NCBI RefSeq assembly: GCF_019175285.1
Contig: NC_056525.1
Span: 138,343,543 to 138,407,542 of the forward strand
Reading direction: 5' to 3'
Source of the DNA: Sceloporus undulatus
Lineage: Eukaryota; Chordata; Lepidosauria; Squamata; Phrynosomatidae
Length of the DNA stretch: 64,000 bases
Both the position numbers and the translations under genes were made by a program. A model generated the notes under the pieces. It ran no database searches, was not told where the DNA came from, and worked only from the letters and a program-made list of their open reading frames with translations. Within the stretch, counting starts at the first letter, position 1. Each line of letters opens with the position of its first letter. Shown one piece after another: positions 21,001 to 36,000 of this stretch.

Positions 21001-24000
21001 GTTTGTGGGCAATACTTGATTTTCTTTTCCTGCAATTTTGATGAACTGGGTAGTTATGTTTTTAAATAACACCACTCTCAGCCCAGCAGGACCAGGATCC
21101 TATTATCGCTTGTCTAGAGCATTTTCATTAGCAAGATAAAATCAAGTGCTGAGGGTATGGTAATTTAAAGTATCAGGACAGTTTATCACATGAAAAATGT
21201 TAATGCCAAAAATGGGAGAAGAATCAAAATGGTAGCAACCATAATTGCAATTTTTAAAGTCCCCCTCCAACATGTTCCTTAAAGATCTAGCCATGTGCTA
21301 TGTCTCAAAAAAAAAAAGTCTAAAAAGGTCTGCTCTCCCTACAGGGAACATCATAGGTAAATGCCAAAGAACAAGTTATTAAAGGATACATTGAAACTAG
21401 ACGCTGAAACAGAAGAAGCTAGCGAGAAACTATGAGGGGGCAAAGATGAGAAGTGTTATGAGGTTGCACCAGAAAAAATGCAATCATGGATAAATTTGCT
21501 GAGAATTAGAAAACATTCTTGGTGATATGACAGGGCCAGGAAGGCAATATATGAATTGGCTATTGGCCAAACACGAATTAGACATGCAGAGGTAAGATAA
21601 TTCTACAGAAACGCTATGCTCTGCAAGTGTGTTTGACATAAGGAGAGAATATTGCTATACAGAAAGTAATACAGGGAAGTTCAAATGAAAGTGAGTGTAA
21701 ACATTACTTAAACAGAGAAAGTTTGTTGAGCCACTCATTAAAACAATAGTCTATATTATCGAGTTTTAAATTGACTGCTGATCATTTTATTATGTATTTT
21801 ATGTGTGGCAAAGCCTATTTGACTACAAAGACATATTATACATCAAAAGGCCAGCATGAAACACACACAAAATAGTTCTTGATGAGAATCAGGTTATAGC
21901 AAGGGAAGGGATACTTATAACTCAAAAGAGATGGGTAGTTAATCCATAATTTATACAAATTCTCTTTCAGGGCTAGTTGACAAAACTTAAGAGACTGTAT
22001 ATTGAGCGTCCCACCCATATAAAATAGAGAAATACCTTAAACAGTGTCAGATGGTCAGTGTAGAGAAGATAGATCAGATAATGGATATTCAAAAGAAGTA
22101 AACCTTCATATTCGGCATCTAAGTGAGCAGTACATCAACACAAATTGGTCATACCTTCCCCTCCATCAGCTGCAGGGAAGAATTAATAATGTTTAAGGCT
22201 TTGCATTCAATTAGTAGAAAACGGAAAATATGGGGACAAGGGGATCTCGGGGGAGGTAATGAATGAAATCTTTTACAATCTATTAGAAGACACGAACATA
22301 AGTGCAACTATATGAAAATCACTTCTGCTGAGCACCATCAAAGTCCTTAAAACACAAATAGGTTACTGAAAGTTTCAAAATTGGGACAAGAACTACTTCA
22401 ATTTTTGTGTCCATAGTACTGCTGCTCTATCTTCAGGAGCCCTTAATGGATCAAAAAACATTACAAATCTTAATTGATCTATATTCCCTTCCCTTAGGTC
22501 TTTGGGAAAATCCTACATTGACTTTGAAATTGAACAAGAAGGAATATGAGGAAGAAACAAAGAAATCTTTATCGACGATTGCTCAGCGGAACACAGGCAG
22601 TCAAGGTAGTGTGCTGGTGGATAAAGTTAGAATGTGCTGCAGTGGCACAATTATGTGGTTTGGCCATTGAATAGACCCAGAAGAAAAGAAAAGGCAGGGC
22701 AAGAATGTAAAAGTTACATATGAATGAGCTGTTCAGCCCAGAGCCAGAATCTGTCTAACAAAATTTGCCACAAAATAATATGGGGTAGAAAGATTGATCA
22801 AGTTCCATAGGAAAGAAAACCCGAAGAAAATTGTAAACCATTGGACCACTACTTTAAATTCCCATGCAAGGAGGTGGTGCTCAAGATTACACAAGAAGAC
22901 TATTACCCATATACGGAGAAAGGAATGGACCGGAGAATTACGAAATGAATCAGAAAACAAGCAGAGGAATAAAAATTGTACGTGGGGACCAGCAAAGAAC
23001 TGAAGAAAGCCGTGCAAGGATAAGGCGGAAGATATCAACATAGGAACGCTAAGGAAGAAATGGATGAAGCATTGCGATTGTGGGGGGGGAAAATTAGCGC
23101 AGAGGTAAAATATTCAGAAGCAAGAAACCACTATCGTAAGGACAGAAAAAGAAGAAAGATGGGATTGTATCCGGAAAAATTTGTGAACGGGGGAATTGTA
23201 TCGGAGGTACCAGTACGAGAAAGTAATGGAAGCTTAGAACAATGGGATACAGAAAAGGGCCGAGGGAAAAAAGGTATTGGGGAAGAAGGAATGAGAAAGC
23301 AAGGTGTTTATAGATACAGCATTTGACGTAGAGAAGTTAGAAACCTAGGAAGGTTAAGGAAAGTAAGGAAGAAAGCAAAAAAGATAAGTTGGTAACCAAA
23401 TTAAGAAAACAAAAAAAACCAAACAGAAGATACAAAAAAGGAGAAGAGAGGGAAGACAAACAGAATGGGTGATTCAGTGACAAGAGGAGATAAAGAGAAG
23501 GAGAAGGGAAAGAACATAGGTACAGATTAATATATAGATATATAGAACATATATATACAAGAAAATGGGAAGATGGAAAAGTAGTTGGAAAGAGAAAGCA
23601 CAGGGAGTTGAAGGATGGTAGTATAGATGTACAATAGTTACTAGGCAGAAGGGTTAGCAAAGCACGAGACGTGGCGTGGGGAGCGGAGAATGAGCGCGGA
23701 TTAGGGGGGAGGAAGAAGAGAAGCCCAAAAGTAGGAGTTTGAGGCGGTATGTAAGAAAAACAGTAAAGCGAGGTAGGGGGCGCAACAGAAAGATAAATAA
23801 AGGACGGAAACGGAAACAGAAAGGGCCGATGACAAGAAAAAGAGGCGCAAAGGTGAAAAGAACAAGAAGGAAAAAAAAAAAAGGAAAGGCGGAGCACAGA
23901 AAGAAGGTGGTGCAAGAGAAGGGGAAAGTGGGGACAGAGCAAAAAAGGGAGCACGGAGGTATGGAAGGCAGAAAGAGAAAAAGCGACAAAGCATGCTGAC

Positions 24001-27000
24001 GTATATGACTGGGTAGTGGAGGGGGAAGAACGGCCCTTAGGACATAGCATGATTGAAATATACAAAGTGATGAAGCAGTTGGCGGTATGACCAGGCCTGG
24101 TCTCTCATCATAGGGTTTCCAAATAGGTCAAAGGACTTGGAACAGAAACAAGCTGCAATTAATAGAGGCTTTGTAGATAATAGTGAGGTGTTTATTAAAG
24201 CAAATCAACATTTAAATTGCTTTGCTGGCTCAAGGTGCCCTGACTGACAGAGTCTATATTGGTAGGGTTTCTTGGCACAGTTGTTCAGAGAAGGTTTACC
24301 ATTAACCTTCCTCTGGAGGCTAAAAAGTAGGATTTACCCAAGGTCACCCAGTGGTCTTCGTGGCTTAGTAAGGAATTTGAATCTGGCTACCATATTTAGT
24401 CCAGTGGCTTAAAACACATGAATCATGCTGGGCTATCTATGCTTGCTAACATTAATACCAAAACTCTAAGAGTGTAAATGCTAAGGGATATGGAAATAGA
24501 AGTCAGGGAATGTCTAGTCCTTCACAGTACCATGTTGCGAATTAGCCTATATTATACTACTACTAATAATAATAAAATAATAAAATAAGTAAATGGGACA
24601 TCTTGTTGATGTTAGGTTAATTAGGAGCAGGGGAAAGCCCTATGTGCAGTGAGACATTGTGTCAGTAGTGCCCATTGTGGCATCATGCAGTTCATAATAT
24701 GGTCTGCATCATGTCAGCAATGTAGCTTCGAGAATTGAAAAGTTACAATAAAACATAATAAAGTTATCCGCCCCAGATGCATGGATCTCGGTTTAAAGGG
24801 CTTCAGGTATTCATTTTAGATCCACTAAATAGTATATACAATACAGTAAATAATTGACATGGAAATTGACACTTCGTGCTAAGCACAGGTAGAGATTTAC
24901 AATTAGGAAGAAATTCAGCTTCGTAAACTTTTTACTCTCAAAGTAGGGATTCTCCTTGAAGATCATTGCAGGGTGTCTGTGTCTGATCCGAGAAACTCAA
25001 ACTGTGTGTCAAAACTGTGGCCAATGAAGAGAATATGTGCACCAACAGACCCTGTACGGGAATATTGTTGATTGTTCTATGCTTTCAGTCACTTGGTTCT
25101 GTGATTAGTGCCGTAAGACAAACACCTATACATGGGGGCAAGATTATTCAGAAGAGTTTTGCCATGCCTTCCCCCAGGTGAGAGCAGTGACTTGACATGA
25201 TTCAGAGTAAGGAAGGCAAACAACCACCATTGCTCAAAAAAACTAGGAAAATTCATATTGCCACCAATGTCAAACAGGCAAATGAAGGAACATGCCGAAA
25301 ACATAATTGTTCCTCTTTCTTACTTTTAAACATGCATCTGAAAAGTGTTTGTTTGTAAGATCCCAATGTGAGTTCATCATGTTCCTTTCCTAAAATCAAA
25401 AAATATTTACAGCCAACATAAATATTATTTCAAAATTATTTAAACTACTGCACTGGTGCTCACTCCAAAGCATCAATGAGTTACAAAAAAGAATGGGTTG
25501 GGAAAAGGACATGTAAGTGGGAACTGAACGGGAAAAACTAAGTAAAATAAGCAAAAGAAGAAACATAACAACAGAGTAGAAGAGTTAAAAGATAGCAGTA
25601 AGGAATAAGGGAATGATAAAATGATTGGGAAAAATAAAGGGGGGGAAGGGGGAGGGGCAAAATAACCTCAGTGAAATACCATAGTAATGCGAAAACGTTA
25701 ATGGGTGTTTGGAGAGGAAGGAAAACAAACCAAAAAACAGTAATATATTTGGCCCCAGCCTTTGCTCGACCCTTCCCTTCATTTATTTTACATAACAATC
25801 ATATGAATGTTTTTTTTGCTATAGGTGTGGTGGATCAGTTTGCCAGTTGAGCTCTCAGCAGGAGGAAAGATGAACAGTTTAAAACACGATGCGGACAAGA
25901 ATGAAAGAGGCCAATAAAAACAATGAGAAAATGTGAGGAGAGAAAGAGGAGAGGCTTATGCTTCTGGAATCCTGGAGAAACTTTAGAAGAGGAGTTTGGA
26001 AGAATCAAAAAAGAGCCGAGGGAGAAAGATGCCAGAGGAAAGGTCAAGAAGAGGCGAGAAAACTCAAGCTGGAAAAGATGGGGGGTGAGAATGCAGGCTG
26101 GAGCCACTGGATTGTATTTTATGATTACTTTATGCAATATTTGAGTCAGGGAAAGCATTAGTAGTGTCAAAAAAAGAGAACCAAGGATTAAAAAACATGG
26201 TTTCTGCTAACCCTCACCCTTGATTCAAACATATTGCTATCTCAACACACGCGAGACTAAGTTATAGCAACAGCAAAATCTAGTCGTAAAGCTTTTTGTG
26301 GATGTGCATTCTGGGGAGGTTATGTGTGGATTGGCAAATTATTATTGATTGTTTATTACAGTTTCATACCACAAGCTTGAAGTGGTATCCAATAACATAT
26401 GAAAAATACACTTAGGACAAATAGGCTAACAAAGAGTTAATAAAAAACTCCTGCAGTTGCACCAGATAAAGCCTATACGTTTTCAATAGGTAGTGTGAAT
26501 AATTGATAGTGTAGAAACCTGGATACAAAAAATGTCAACAAAACAGGAAGAAAACTTACTGCAGTTCTCAGTATGTTACTTTCTTGTAGTCTGATGCGGT
26601 GGGAAGAAGAATACTACGATTACATTCCTGAGGATGCTGCCAATCAAGCCCAACCTCAAACTACTTGCAATGGGTAAACTGTGGAAAAAGCGAGCAAGAT
26701 GACCAGTGCAGAGAAACAGATCCAGACAAGGGATGTGAATGAGAGCAGCCCACTATATACCTTTGAAATTTCTATGGTCATTTGATGAAGAACTTTTTGC
26801 GGGTATGAATACATTAAACATTCAAAAAATGTTGGAATGTTTCAAAGGTGGGAATGAAGTGGTTGGTACCAGCTGAAATCATCAGTAAAAAACATAGCAT
26901 TTCTTTGCTTTCAGCTGATTTTAAAGGATTAAGAAGCCATGAGAAAAGCTGTAATCTTCAGTTAATTTCCGGTTGAAAATCTGGTTAGCTAAATGAAACT

Positions 27001-30000
27001 CAGCACCTTGGTTCAAGCTCTATGGAAAGTAAGCAAAAACAATACCAAGGTGAGGAGCGACTCTTTGGTCCAGTTACTCAAATGTAGAGCTACAGTGGTG
27101 GACAAGCAAGGCGTGAGGAAAGCAACGATCAGAAAGGGGGAAACCACATCTTAATACCACAATTAGAAGCAGTTTAGTTGGAATTCCATGGCAAAATTTT
27201 CTGTGTTTTGCCCCTTAGATACCACAAGAATAGGAAATTGGGGAATTCATGTCTAGGGCTGAAAGAAAGGTAGGCCAAGGGAACTGGTCAATGCAATTAT
27301 GTACTCACCTTAAAATGCTATTCCATTCTTTAAAAAGCTAACACGTTTTATCTACCTTTTACAGCTAATTAAAAACTTCTTGATGGACACTGTACAGACA
27401 CATCTTAAGGAGAGGCCATGTTCTGCTTCAACTGAACAACACAACTTTTCGTATCTTGCACGAAGTCAGTGTAGAATTTGTAGTAACAGGATGGGTGGAT
27501 GTACCTTGCGCTTGAGAGGAGTGCAGGAACATGTACATCCATAAGCAGCTAGAGGTTCTAAAGCAGGGACCTGATAAGTTGGCTTTCATTAAAAAGGGTG
27601 TGGGCAGGCAAAGAAAGATGTAGTAAAAATGGATTGCTATACTATTATGAAGATACGAATCAGAAAGCAGGACTGGGGCCATGAGGGGAAAGCAGTGCGC
27701 TTCCCTCTGAGGGAAGAGGAGAAGTCCAACCTATATATCCCCTTGCAGTCCAAAATACATTCAGTTTTATTTCCTTGAAACATCACCTTCCAAAGACTGT
27801 CATATCAGTATTCAACTATGCATCCAGAACAGAACTTATTTCGTGATCTACACATTGATTGAATATAGTGAAAGGAAAAGTGTTTATTTTTTTTGTATAT
27901 TTTTAATAGAACATTGCTCAAAATAAAATTCTAGGACTCCCAGCGTTGGATCTTGAGGTTTAATTGTGGGAGGGTATTTTTAGATTACCAAAGAGAAAAA
28001 TGGAACAGGAGCAGTTTGTATGTGGAGTTTGGATAGGAGAAACAGCACTTTTCCGTTACACCTTTAGAGAAGAGTGAGAGTAAGTCTGTATCAAAAATGT
28101 GAAGAGAATATGTAAATAAGTATGTGAAGTTCAATAATGGCAGTTTCTGGTACTAAAAAATTAGGAGCAATGTAATCTTGCTTTTATGTTTAAGACAACA
28201 CAGAATATGGCTCAAATGAGACAGTGCATAGAATTTGTTAATCACAGAGAGTCGATTATGCCATAGAGTGCTAATTGGCTTACATACAAAATTTTCCGAA
28301 ATAAGGAATAAGAAACATGAAGATGGCCATAAATCCAACTGCTATTTCCAACATTAAACGTATGAGAATTTACATAAATATTGACTTTTTTAGTAACCAG
28401 GAATGAAGCGCCAGTTTGACTGCCGCAATCCTAACAGGACACCACTCGATCACAGCCGTGCTCAGTCTTGGAAAACTCACAGAGTGTGTGCCTGAAGATC
28501 ATCACATCAAATGTGGTCTCCTTTTTGTATTCCCTCTTATTTGTTCTAGATTATGTTGTTATGGTATGTACAAAGTACAAACAGTTCAGTGACAATAATA
28601 TTGACTTCTAGGAAGAGTTAGGCTTATTTGCCTAGGACACATTATTTGTTTTTTAGCAGCACGGGGTATCTATCTAACGCTCTACAGGCACATTTAAATG
28701 AAAAAAAACAACCAAACTATGATTTACATTCCATAAGATCAGTGGGTCTACAACTTGCGGGAACTAGCAGTGTATTTAGGCCAATGTAAAATGTAGTGTG
28801 GGGCAACGAAGTGAGCAGTTGGACTATGGGGAAAGTCAACTCACAGACTAGCGAGTCTTGTATTTACAATCATGGCTTGATTATAAAATAAAGTTTAATC
28901 CGGGAAAAAAGGCCACAAAGTGTCCTTTGCTAACTTTCTGACATGGAGGGCTAAGCGCAATCTTATCCAAATTAAATATAGATCAAAACTGAAATTAATG
29001 GGATTGTTAGCCAAACGCTGGCTAATGCTAGGGAATAATAAAACTGAAATTGTGTGACATCAGGTGAGCCGGAAAGGGAATAACTGAAGCTTATGAATTA
29101 CGAGGAAAAAGATTTCTGTTTTGAAATATTGAAGAGATGTCCCATTTCTTCCCTTATAAACAAAGTGAACAAGAGCAAATGAAAATAAAGTGGTAAAAAG
29201 ATAAAAACTAAACATATATAAGCCTATAGCTGATATGGCATACAAGTGGCAGTGGTTCCCAACTTCCAAATGCCGGACACTTTGAAAACAGTTCGATGTT
29301 GTTGGTGACCCCAAACCACTAAATTATTTTTCATTGTAATTCAGAAAATGTAAAAAATAGGTTGTTTTCCAGTGTCTTAGGCGACCCCGAAAGGATCAAT
29401 GTAGACCCCAACGAGGGGTCCGACCCACAGGTGGGAAACCACTGTCATAGTGTAACAGTTCAATAATGGGAATACACTACACTGCTTCTCAGATCCGCCA
29501 TCCCCTGGATATATTAGCCATCTCACAGGCAGTTTGTGTTGGTATAAAGTTGGGAGGGATGGGAGAAGCATCTGGCTATGTCCATAGTGAGATGCAAACC
29601 AAGAACAATCACTGTGAGATTGTGGTGTCCACTGCAGATGAGGTAAGTCATGTTTGTCTTGCTATGGGGACATCACCTGCTGCTTTTCGATGTTCTTGCT
29701 CCCACAGCAAACAAATAGCTGTGGAAGTGGGGGAGTGCAAGCAGTTGAAAGTAAGTTGGGGGAGCTTTTGGTCAGTGGAGGATGGAAAACACCACTCCCT
29801 ATATGGACAAAAAAATAAATATAGACGATGCAGATGTAAAGATACTAACATTGTGTATGACACTAACAAGAATTCCACATGGAAATTATTTAATATTTAA
29901 TTGGTACCTGCTTGTCTCCATATGGGGATCCAAAGCAACAATATATTGCATTCCTGTTGATTTTCTCGCATCTATGTTAAAGGCTGATTTTAACAAAAAA

Positions 30001-33000
30001 AGACAGCACGGAGAGGTTACTGAAATTTATAAAACTTAAAAACATTGACATTATAGAAATAGTTCAATACAGTAAGGAATATTTATGGCTTAAAAAAATT
30101 AAAAAAACACAATAGGTGGCAACTATTGACAATTGCAAAATCTGCTTCAGGAAACATCAGAGAACTAAAAGCTACAAACATGTCCGTTGCTCCATGGGCT
30201 TCCAAAATAACATAGGGGTAAATGCTGCAACGTCCTTTGAAATATTGCAGCAGTCTACAGATATTTCATACACTGCATACAGAACCAGATGAAAAGCTTA
30301 TTAATCAAATCTTTGCGTTGACAGATGTGGCAAGTGGTATAATTGATTTCTCCTGTATTTGGACAAGGCGTTTCTCATATCTGTAAAAAATCATGGAAAC
30401 AAAATGTCTTAGGCAGAAAAAACAGTACTTATTCCTATGAAGATTACAAAAAATTAGTCATAGGCAGGCAAGTATTGGGGGCTTGCATTTGAAATAAAGA
30501 AATAAAAATACCCATATGCTTGAATGTCAGCTTTGTATCTATTGACAGTTGCCTTCCTAGGGAATATCGTATTTGCACCAGTCAAATGCAAAAAACCTTA
30601 ATTCTAAGCTCTGCAGAGAATGTGCGGAAGGACATTCAAACAAACTGAGGATACAATGAGGGTTGCAATATGTGGACAGGAGAGGGCGATAGAACACAAA
30701 AGCTTCTGATTGTACCAATAAAGGATAATATAAGCAAAGATAAGATAAAGAAAGAATGCTGTGAAGGACGTTACTTTCCTCTATCTCCCACTAGAAGCCC
30801 AGTTCACTATTGTACTAGGGAAAGCAATAGTTACCATGCACAAAGACGAGGGCCTCTGAGAATTTTTGTTTGATTAAGTGAGTTATATGAAACTAATGGC
30901 ATTGTTAATGGAGAAGAAAGAAGGCACCTAACCTTAACATAAGGAAGGAAAAACTCTTCATATCAGATGATATAATGTTAATGATGTATTGAATTCACCT
31001 CTCTTCATTTAAAGAAGTTCCCTCAAACTCCTGTTTGAAAAAAACAACCCAGAGATCAGTAGAAACATGAAAAAATGATGTGGGACTAACTCAATTTGCT
31101 TCATGTTCCAGCGTGTAATTGGTTTTAATATGATGACATCAAATGTTCTTCTATGCCATGGTATTTACAGTATATTAACTTAGCAGTGATAATTGAAAAC
31201 AAGGGACTGGGGCACTTTAAGTGATCATGTGTAATATCCTGGTTTACTGTTCCCTGTATGACGATCAGTCAGAAGCAAGGAGCTGCTCATAGAGTTATAG
31301 TTTTTCTACTGTGTAAGACAAACACTTACCATAAGCAGTTCTCTGGCTCTCGTTGCAGCTGAAAATATTCCAAACACTGTCTGTACACGCTTGAATCTGT
31401 AATGTTGTTTGTATGTTCATGAACCTGATTGGACACTCTTACGAAGAGATTCACAAAAAATCCAGCCCTTTTCATTAAAGGAAAAAAAATGGAACAGGAG
31501 ACAAAATAGCTACCCAAGACATGTTACATGAAATCTAACATATGAGTCTAGGATATATAAAATAAACTCTAGTCAATCAAACACAACAAACCACCATATT
31601 TAAAGACGTGGTGCGTAGTTGAAAGACTCAGTAGATTATAATGAATAGCAGAGAGAGCCACAAAAGAATATACAGTCTGGGAACAGTATTCTTGTATTAC
31701 TTTATATTGAATTGAGATTGGGTATGAGGTGAAGTAATGGATTCAAATTTAAAATTAGGAGTGTGATACTGCTGCAATTCCAGAAAGCATCTGTCCTATG
31801 AAACCTCCAGATGTCATTTGGACTGTGAGACTAGAGCCCTAGCCAGCAAAGAGCCTATGGTGAAAGAAGGTGGGAGTTGCAAACAATTGTCAGCTCTCTT
31901 TTGAATTTTCATTAATTTGATATCGTAAAAAAATTATCCTACCCATAATAAGGCTTAAGGGATACCCAGGTGTACTACATATTTTCATTATTATATTTGT
32001 TGCAAAGAACAAAACCAAGACTTGGGCTTCAAAACTATGTGGTGGTGTGCTTTCAAAATCATCCATAGTTATGACCACCTTATCAAGTTTGGGGAGGGCA
32101 TGGAAGAGGAAAATTTTTGATGATAATTAGATACCAATAAAAATTCCAACACAACTTTACTCGGCCATAAACTCTATGCCTCGACAATTGAACAGCAAAA
32201 ATACTAGGAAAATTACTCGGCAGGTGATCATATGCATGTTTAAATGGGGACAAATCACAGATTTTCAGTGAGGCTCATAAGTACAATAGTACTACAACCT
32301 CAACAGTGAAGATACCTTCAAATCAGGGAGCCTGGAGTTTTTGATGTTTAAGGTAAACCTTGCCATAAAACTTTAGCTGTTAATACATACAGCATTTTTA
32401 AAATCATAAATAACGATGAATATTAGCCTGTCATTACAAAATAGTTATTAACTCATAATTTTCCGTATGTTGTTTAGTTCATTATATACCTCAAGTGAGA
32501 AAAATTAAAAATGGAATTGCAATGCTTAAACAAAACAACTAAAGGAAAGAACATATTTTCGCGCTCACAGCAATAAATGTCTAGCTATCTTTCAACAGAT
32601 AATAGTTGCAATACAAGGATCACTAATGTTTTCAGTTCAGTATGGTAGCTTATATTTACAATCCATTGGCCCATTATTTTCAAATTTCTCTCTATGCATG
32701 GCAAGTTAAAACTTTTCTAGTTTCTTCAGCAGTTTTCAAAAGTCGTTCCCATACATTATGAAAAGACGTTCAAAAGGAAGGGAGGGTAGCCAATCAGTTG
32801 TACTGAAAAAAAAAGCTATCCATTCCACAGTGCAATGGTCAAAGCTCCTAGGTTTCATAAATTGGATCACTTTGATATTTTCAAAGCAGCTCCATAGTTT
32901 AGCAGGCTAATCCCAGGGGCGAAATTTGAAGCGCAAATGACAGTGGCAGTAACATGGCCATGCCACTCCTCTCTCGCTACTGAACTTCGTTCCCCATGAC

Positions 33001-36000
33001 ACAAAGAAATGAACCCTTGAACTTGATATGAACCCGCATGAACATTATTAACAGAGATGAGTATCTTATCTGAATTCAAAATACAAAAATGGCCACATGG
33101 GTGGCTGAGGAGAAATGACATCTTGCTTATATAGTTCAGTGTACATAAACTTTGTTCATGAAAAAAAAAAAAAAATTATTTTTAAATTTGATAAGATAAC
33201 CTTAGCTATGTTATAAAGGATATAACAAAACATAAAAATTTATTTTTAGGAACATGGGTCCATCCAGGCATGCTCAGATGCAAATACACAAACACGCAAA
33301 TATCCATATATCTATATATCTATATATATCAAAAATCCACTTGCGTCACTAAGCATTTGGATGAATAAAGGAGACAACCCAGATCGAGATTTTTATGTTT
33401 AAAATTATTATTAGTCGTGCAAGTACCACAAGATGGGCAGGGGAAGGTATTAGATAAAAGAAAATACTATTAAAAACAATTCCAGATTAAAATAAAACAA
33501 TTAAAGGTGAATAAAAAGCAATGAAGCTGAAAAGGCTGCTGAATGATTAAAATCACAACAGTACATAAAAAGTAATGTAAAAATGAGAGCGACAAAAGGC
33601 CATAGTAAAAAGTGTCATGTTTTGAACTTGGCAGCACAAAGAAACAATGCTGGGCAGCAAGCAGAGGTCCAAGAGGAAGGGCATTCAAACTGGGGTGTTG
33701 GGTAGCAGCGGAAAAGGCCTTTCCCATCACCCTATTACTTATTGCTTCTACCGAGGATATAGAGGACTGAAGACATCAATCACCAGGAGGTATATGGAGG
33801 GATGGGCACTTTCAAACATCAAGGCCAAAGAAACCATTTAGGGTTAAATGTCATAATCTGCACCATGATTAGGGTGGGGAAGCAAAATGGAAATCAGTGC
33901 AGTTCATATAAGAGTGGTGCTAGTGTTGTATGTATGATACTCCAAGTTGGCCTTTGTCAGTTGTTCCCAACAGCCTCCTCACGCTATAACATAGCGGTGT
34001 GTACATAAAAAACACATCTCGACGATGCATATGATGTAAGTAGAAGTAAAAATCTAAAAAAGCTTATGTACCAACTTCTTTCTTCAGGTAGTCTCAAAGA
34101 GTATTACAAGATCCTTTGATCTAACAGTGGATGTGTGTGTGAAGACATTAATGTGGCGGACAGGAATGGTGTCTCAAGGCGGAGAAGGGAAAATGTTTCA
34201 CGCAGAGATAAGAAAAAAGATTAAAAAAGGCTCAAATAGTTAGTAGCAGGGATAATGGATTTTTACAGACCTACAATTTTAGCACTGGCAGAAAAATGCA
34301 GAATGCTGAAAGTCTCAGGCTTCCTCAAAAGGATGTTTTTCAGTCTTCAACTACTAACAAAAGTTGCTGAAAGGTGTGATGAAGAAGGGAGAACCCAGGG
34401 AGGGCTGAATCAGTTGTAAAGGCCAACCTTCAGAGGGGCCAGAGCACTCTACTCCAAACACAGAAAACAATGAGGCATAGAGGATAATGGAGTAATGGAC
34501 AGAGGCAAAAAAAACTGGTTCTTTCAGAATACTGGATTTACAACTCCATATAGGTAGTAAAGAGCGAGAAATCAATTCAGTACTCTGGCAACCCTCACAC
34601 CTACCAATTACTACTAAAACTGGCAATGCCTTGACTAGAAACAACAGCGAAAAAATCCCAATGACGTTATTGAGTCAAGGAGAAGGAAAGGGAACGAAGA
34701 AATAAGGAAGACCAACAAATGCCATGATCCTAAACAAATGTATCTGGAAATCCACTAAGTCAGGAGACAGGGCACAACCCAATCAAATTTTAAAATAGCT
34801 AAACAAGTTTGGACTGAATTTACAATTAAAAAAAGCAGCATAAAATATGACCTTATAAACTTTTGAATCAATAAGAACACTTTTTTAAGAAAAGAGAAAG
34901 AAGATAATGGTACTGTAAGAAGTTTTGCCTAATTCTTGGTAGGGAGGAAAAAAAAAAAAAATACTATTTTAAGAAGATCTTGCCTTCTGGCATCTAAAAT
35001 AAAGTACAATCAATAAATCTGGATTTAGTTTCAATTCCTGGGAATGTATTTTCTATCACATATAGTAAAAAATAATTAGCTTCTGCCCAGGTAAAAGGGG
35101 GATCTTCACAGCATATTAAAAATCAACTAACTTAAACAACTGCAAGTATTTCCAAATGGAAATATGACACTCATGTCCCCATTTCAAACTGCTTGGGCGG
35201 GTTACGGGTGGTTTGGATTGGTCGGACATGTCGCCTTGGGTCTATGATCTCCGTCTGGGGGCACGACAGGGGAGGAAGGTGTCCCCGTTGTCTCTCTGGA
35301 CATCCAGGGCTTTGATACCATAGACCATGGTATCATTCTGGGGCGCCCTGGCAGAGGTGGGAATGGGTGGGCACTGCGCTCCAGTCGGTTCCGGTCCTTA
35401 ATCTCTGGGTGATGTGCCAGCTGGTGCAGCGGGAGACGTGTGCTTGACGAGAGGCCCTTCTTACTACATGGGGTAACTCAAGGAAGCCATTCTGTCTCCC
35501 TGCTATTTAACCATTTACATGAAAACCGCTGGGATGAGATTCATCCGGAGACATGGGGCGCGGGGTTATCAGTCCGCTGATGACACCCAAATAACTTCTC
35601 TATGTCTCCGACTGATGCCAGTGAGGACTGAGGATGGCGTCTCTCCTCTCGTGGGCCTGCTAGAGCGTATGGGCTGGGATGGAGGGAAAAACCGACTCAA
35701 GCGAATCCAAGAGCAAACGGATGTACTTGTGATAGGTTCCCCTGTGGTCCAGGAATGGCGGGGTGTTCAACCGTCCTGAATGGTTCACGTCCCTGGAAGG
35801 ACTCCGTGGCCGTCGGGTGTGCTCTGACTCGTCGCTTCACCTGATGCACTCAGTGGAATGCGACGGTCACGAGCACCTGTTATCAGCCTTCGGTATTCGC
35901 CAGCTGCACCCATACTGGCCCAGGGGGACTGAAAATGTGGTTACACGTCTGGTAAACCTCAAGATTGGATTTCTGCAATGCACTTACATGGGGCAACCCT

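Noticed and set aside
23337-24065. 242-codon minus-strand frame rich in S, F, L and P
   Set aside because: It is the antisense of a purine-rich, very noisy stretch of the inverted copy corresponding to CRNKL1 intron and MITE sequence.
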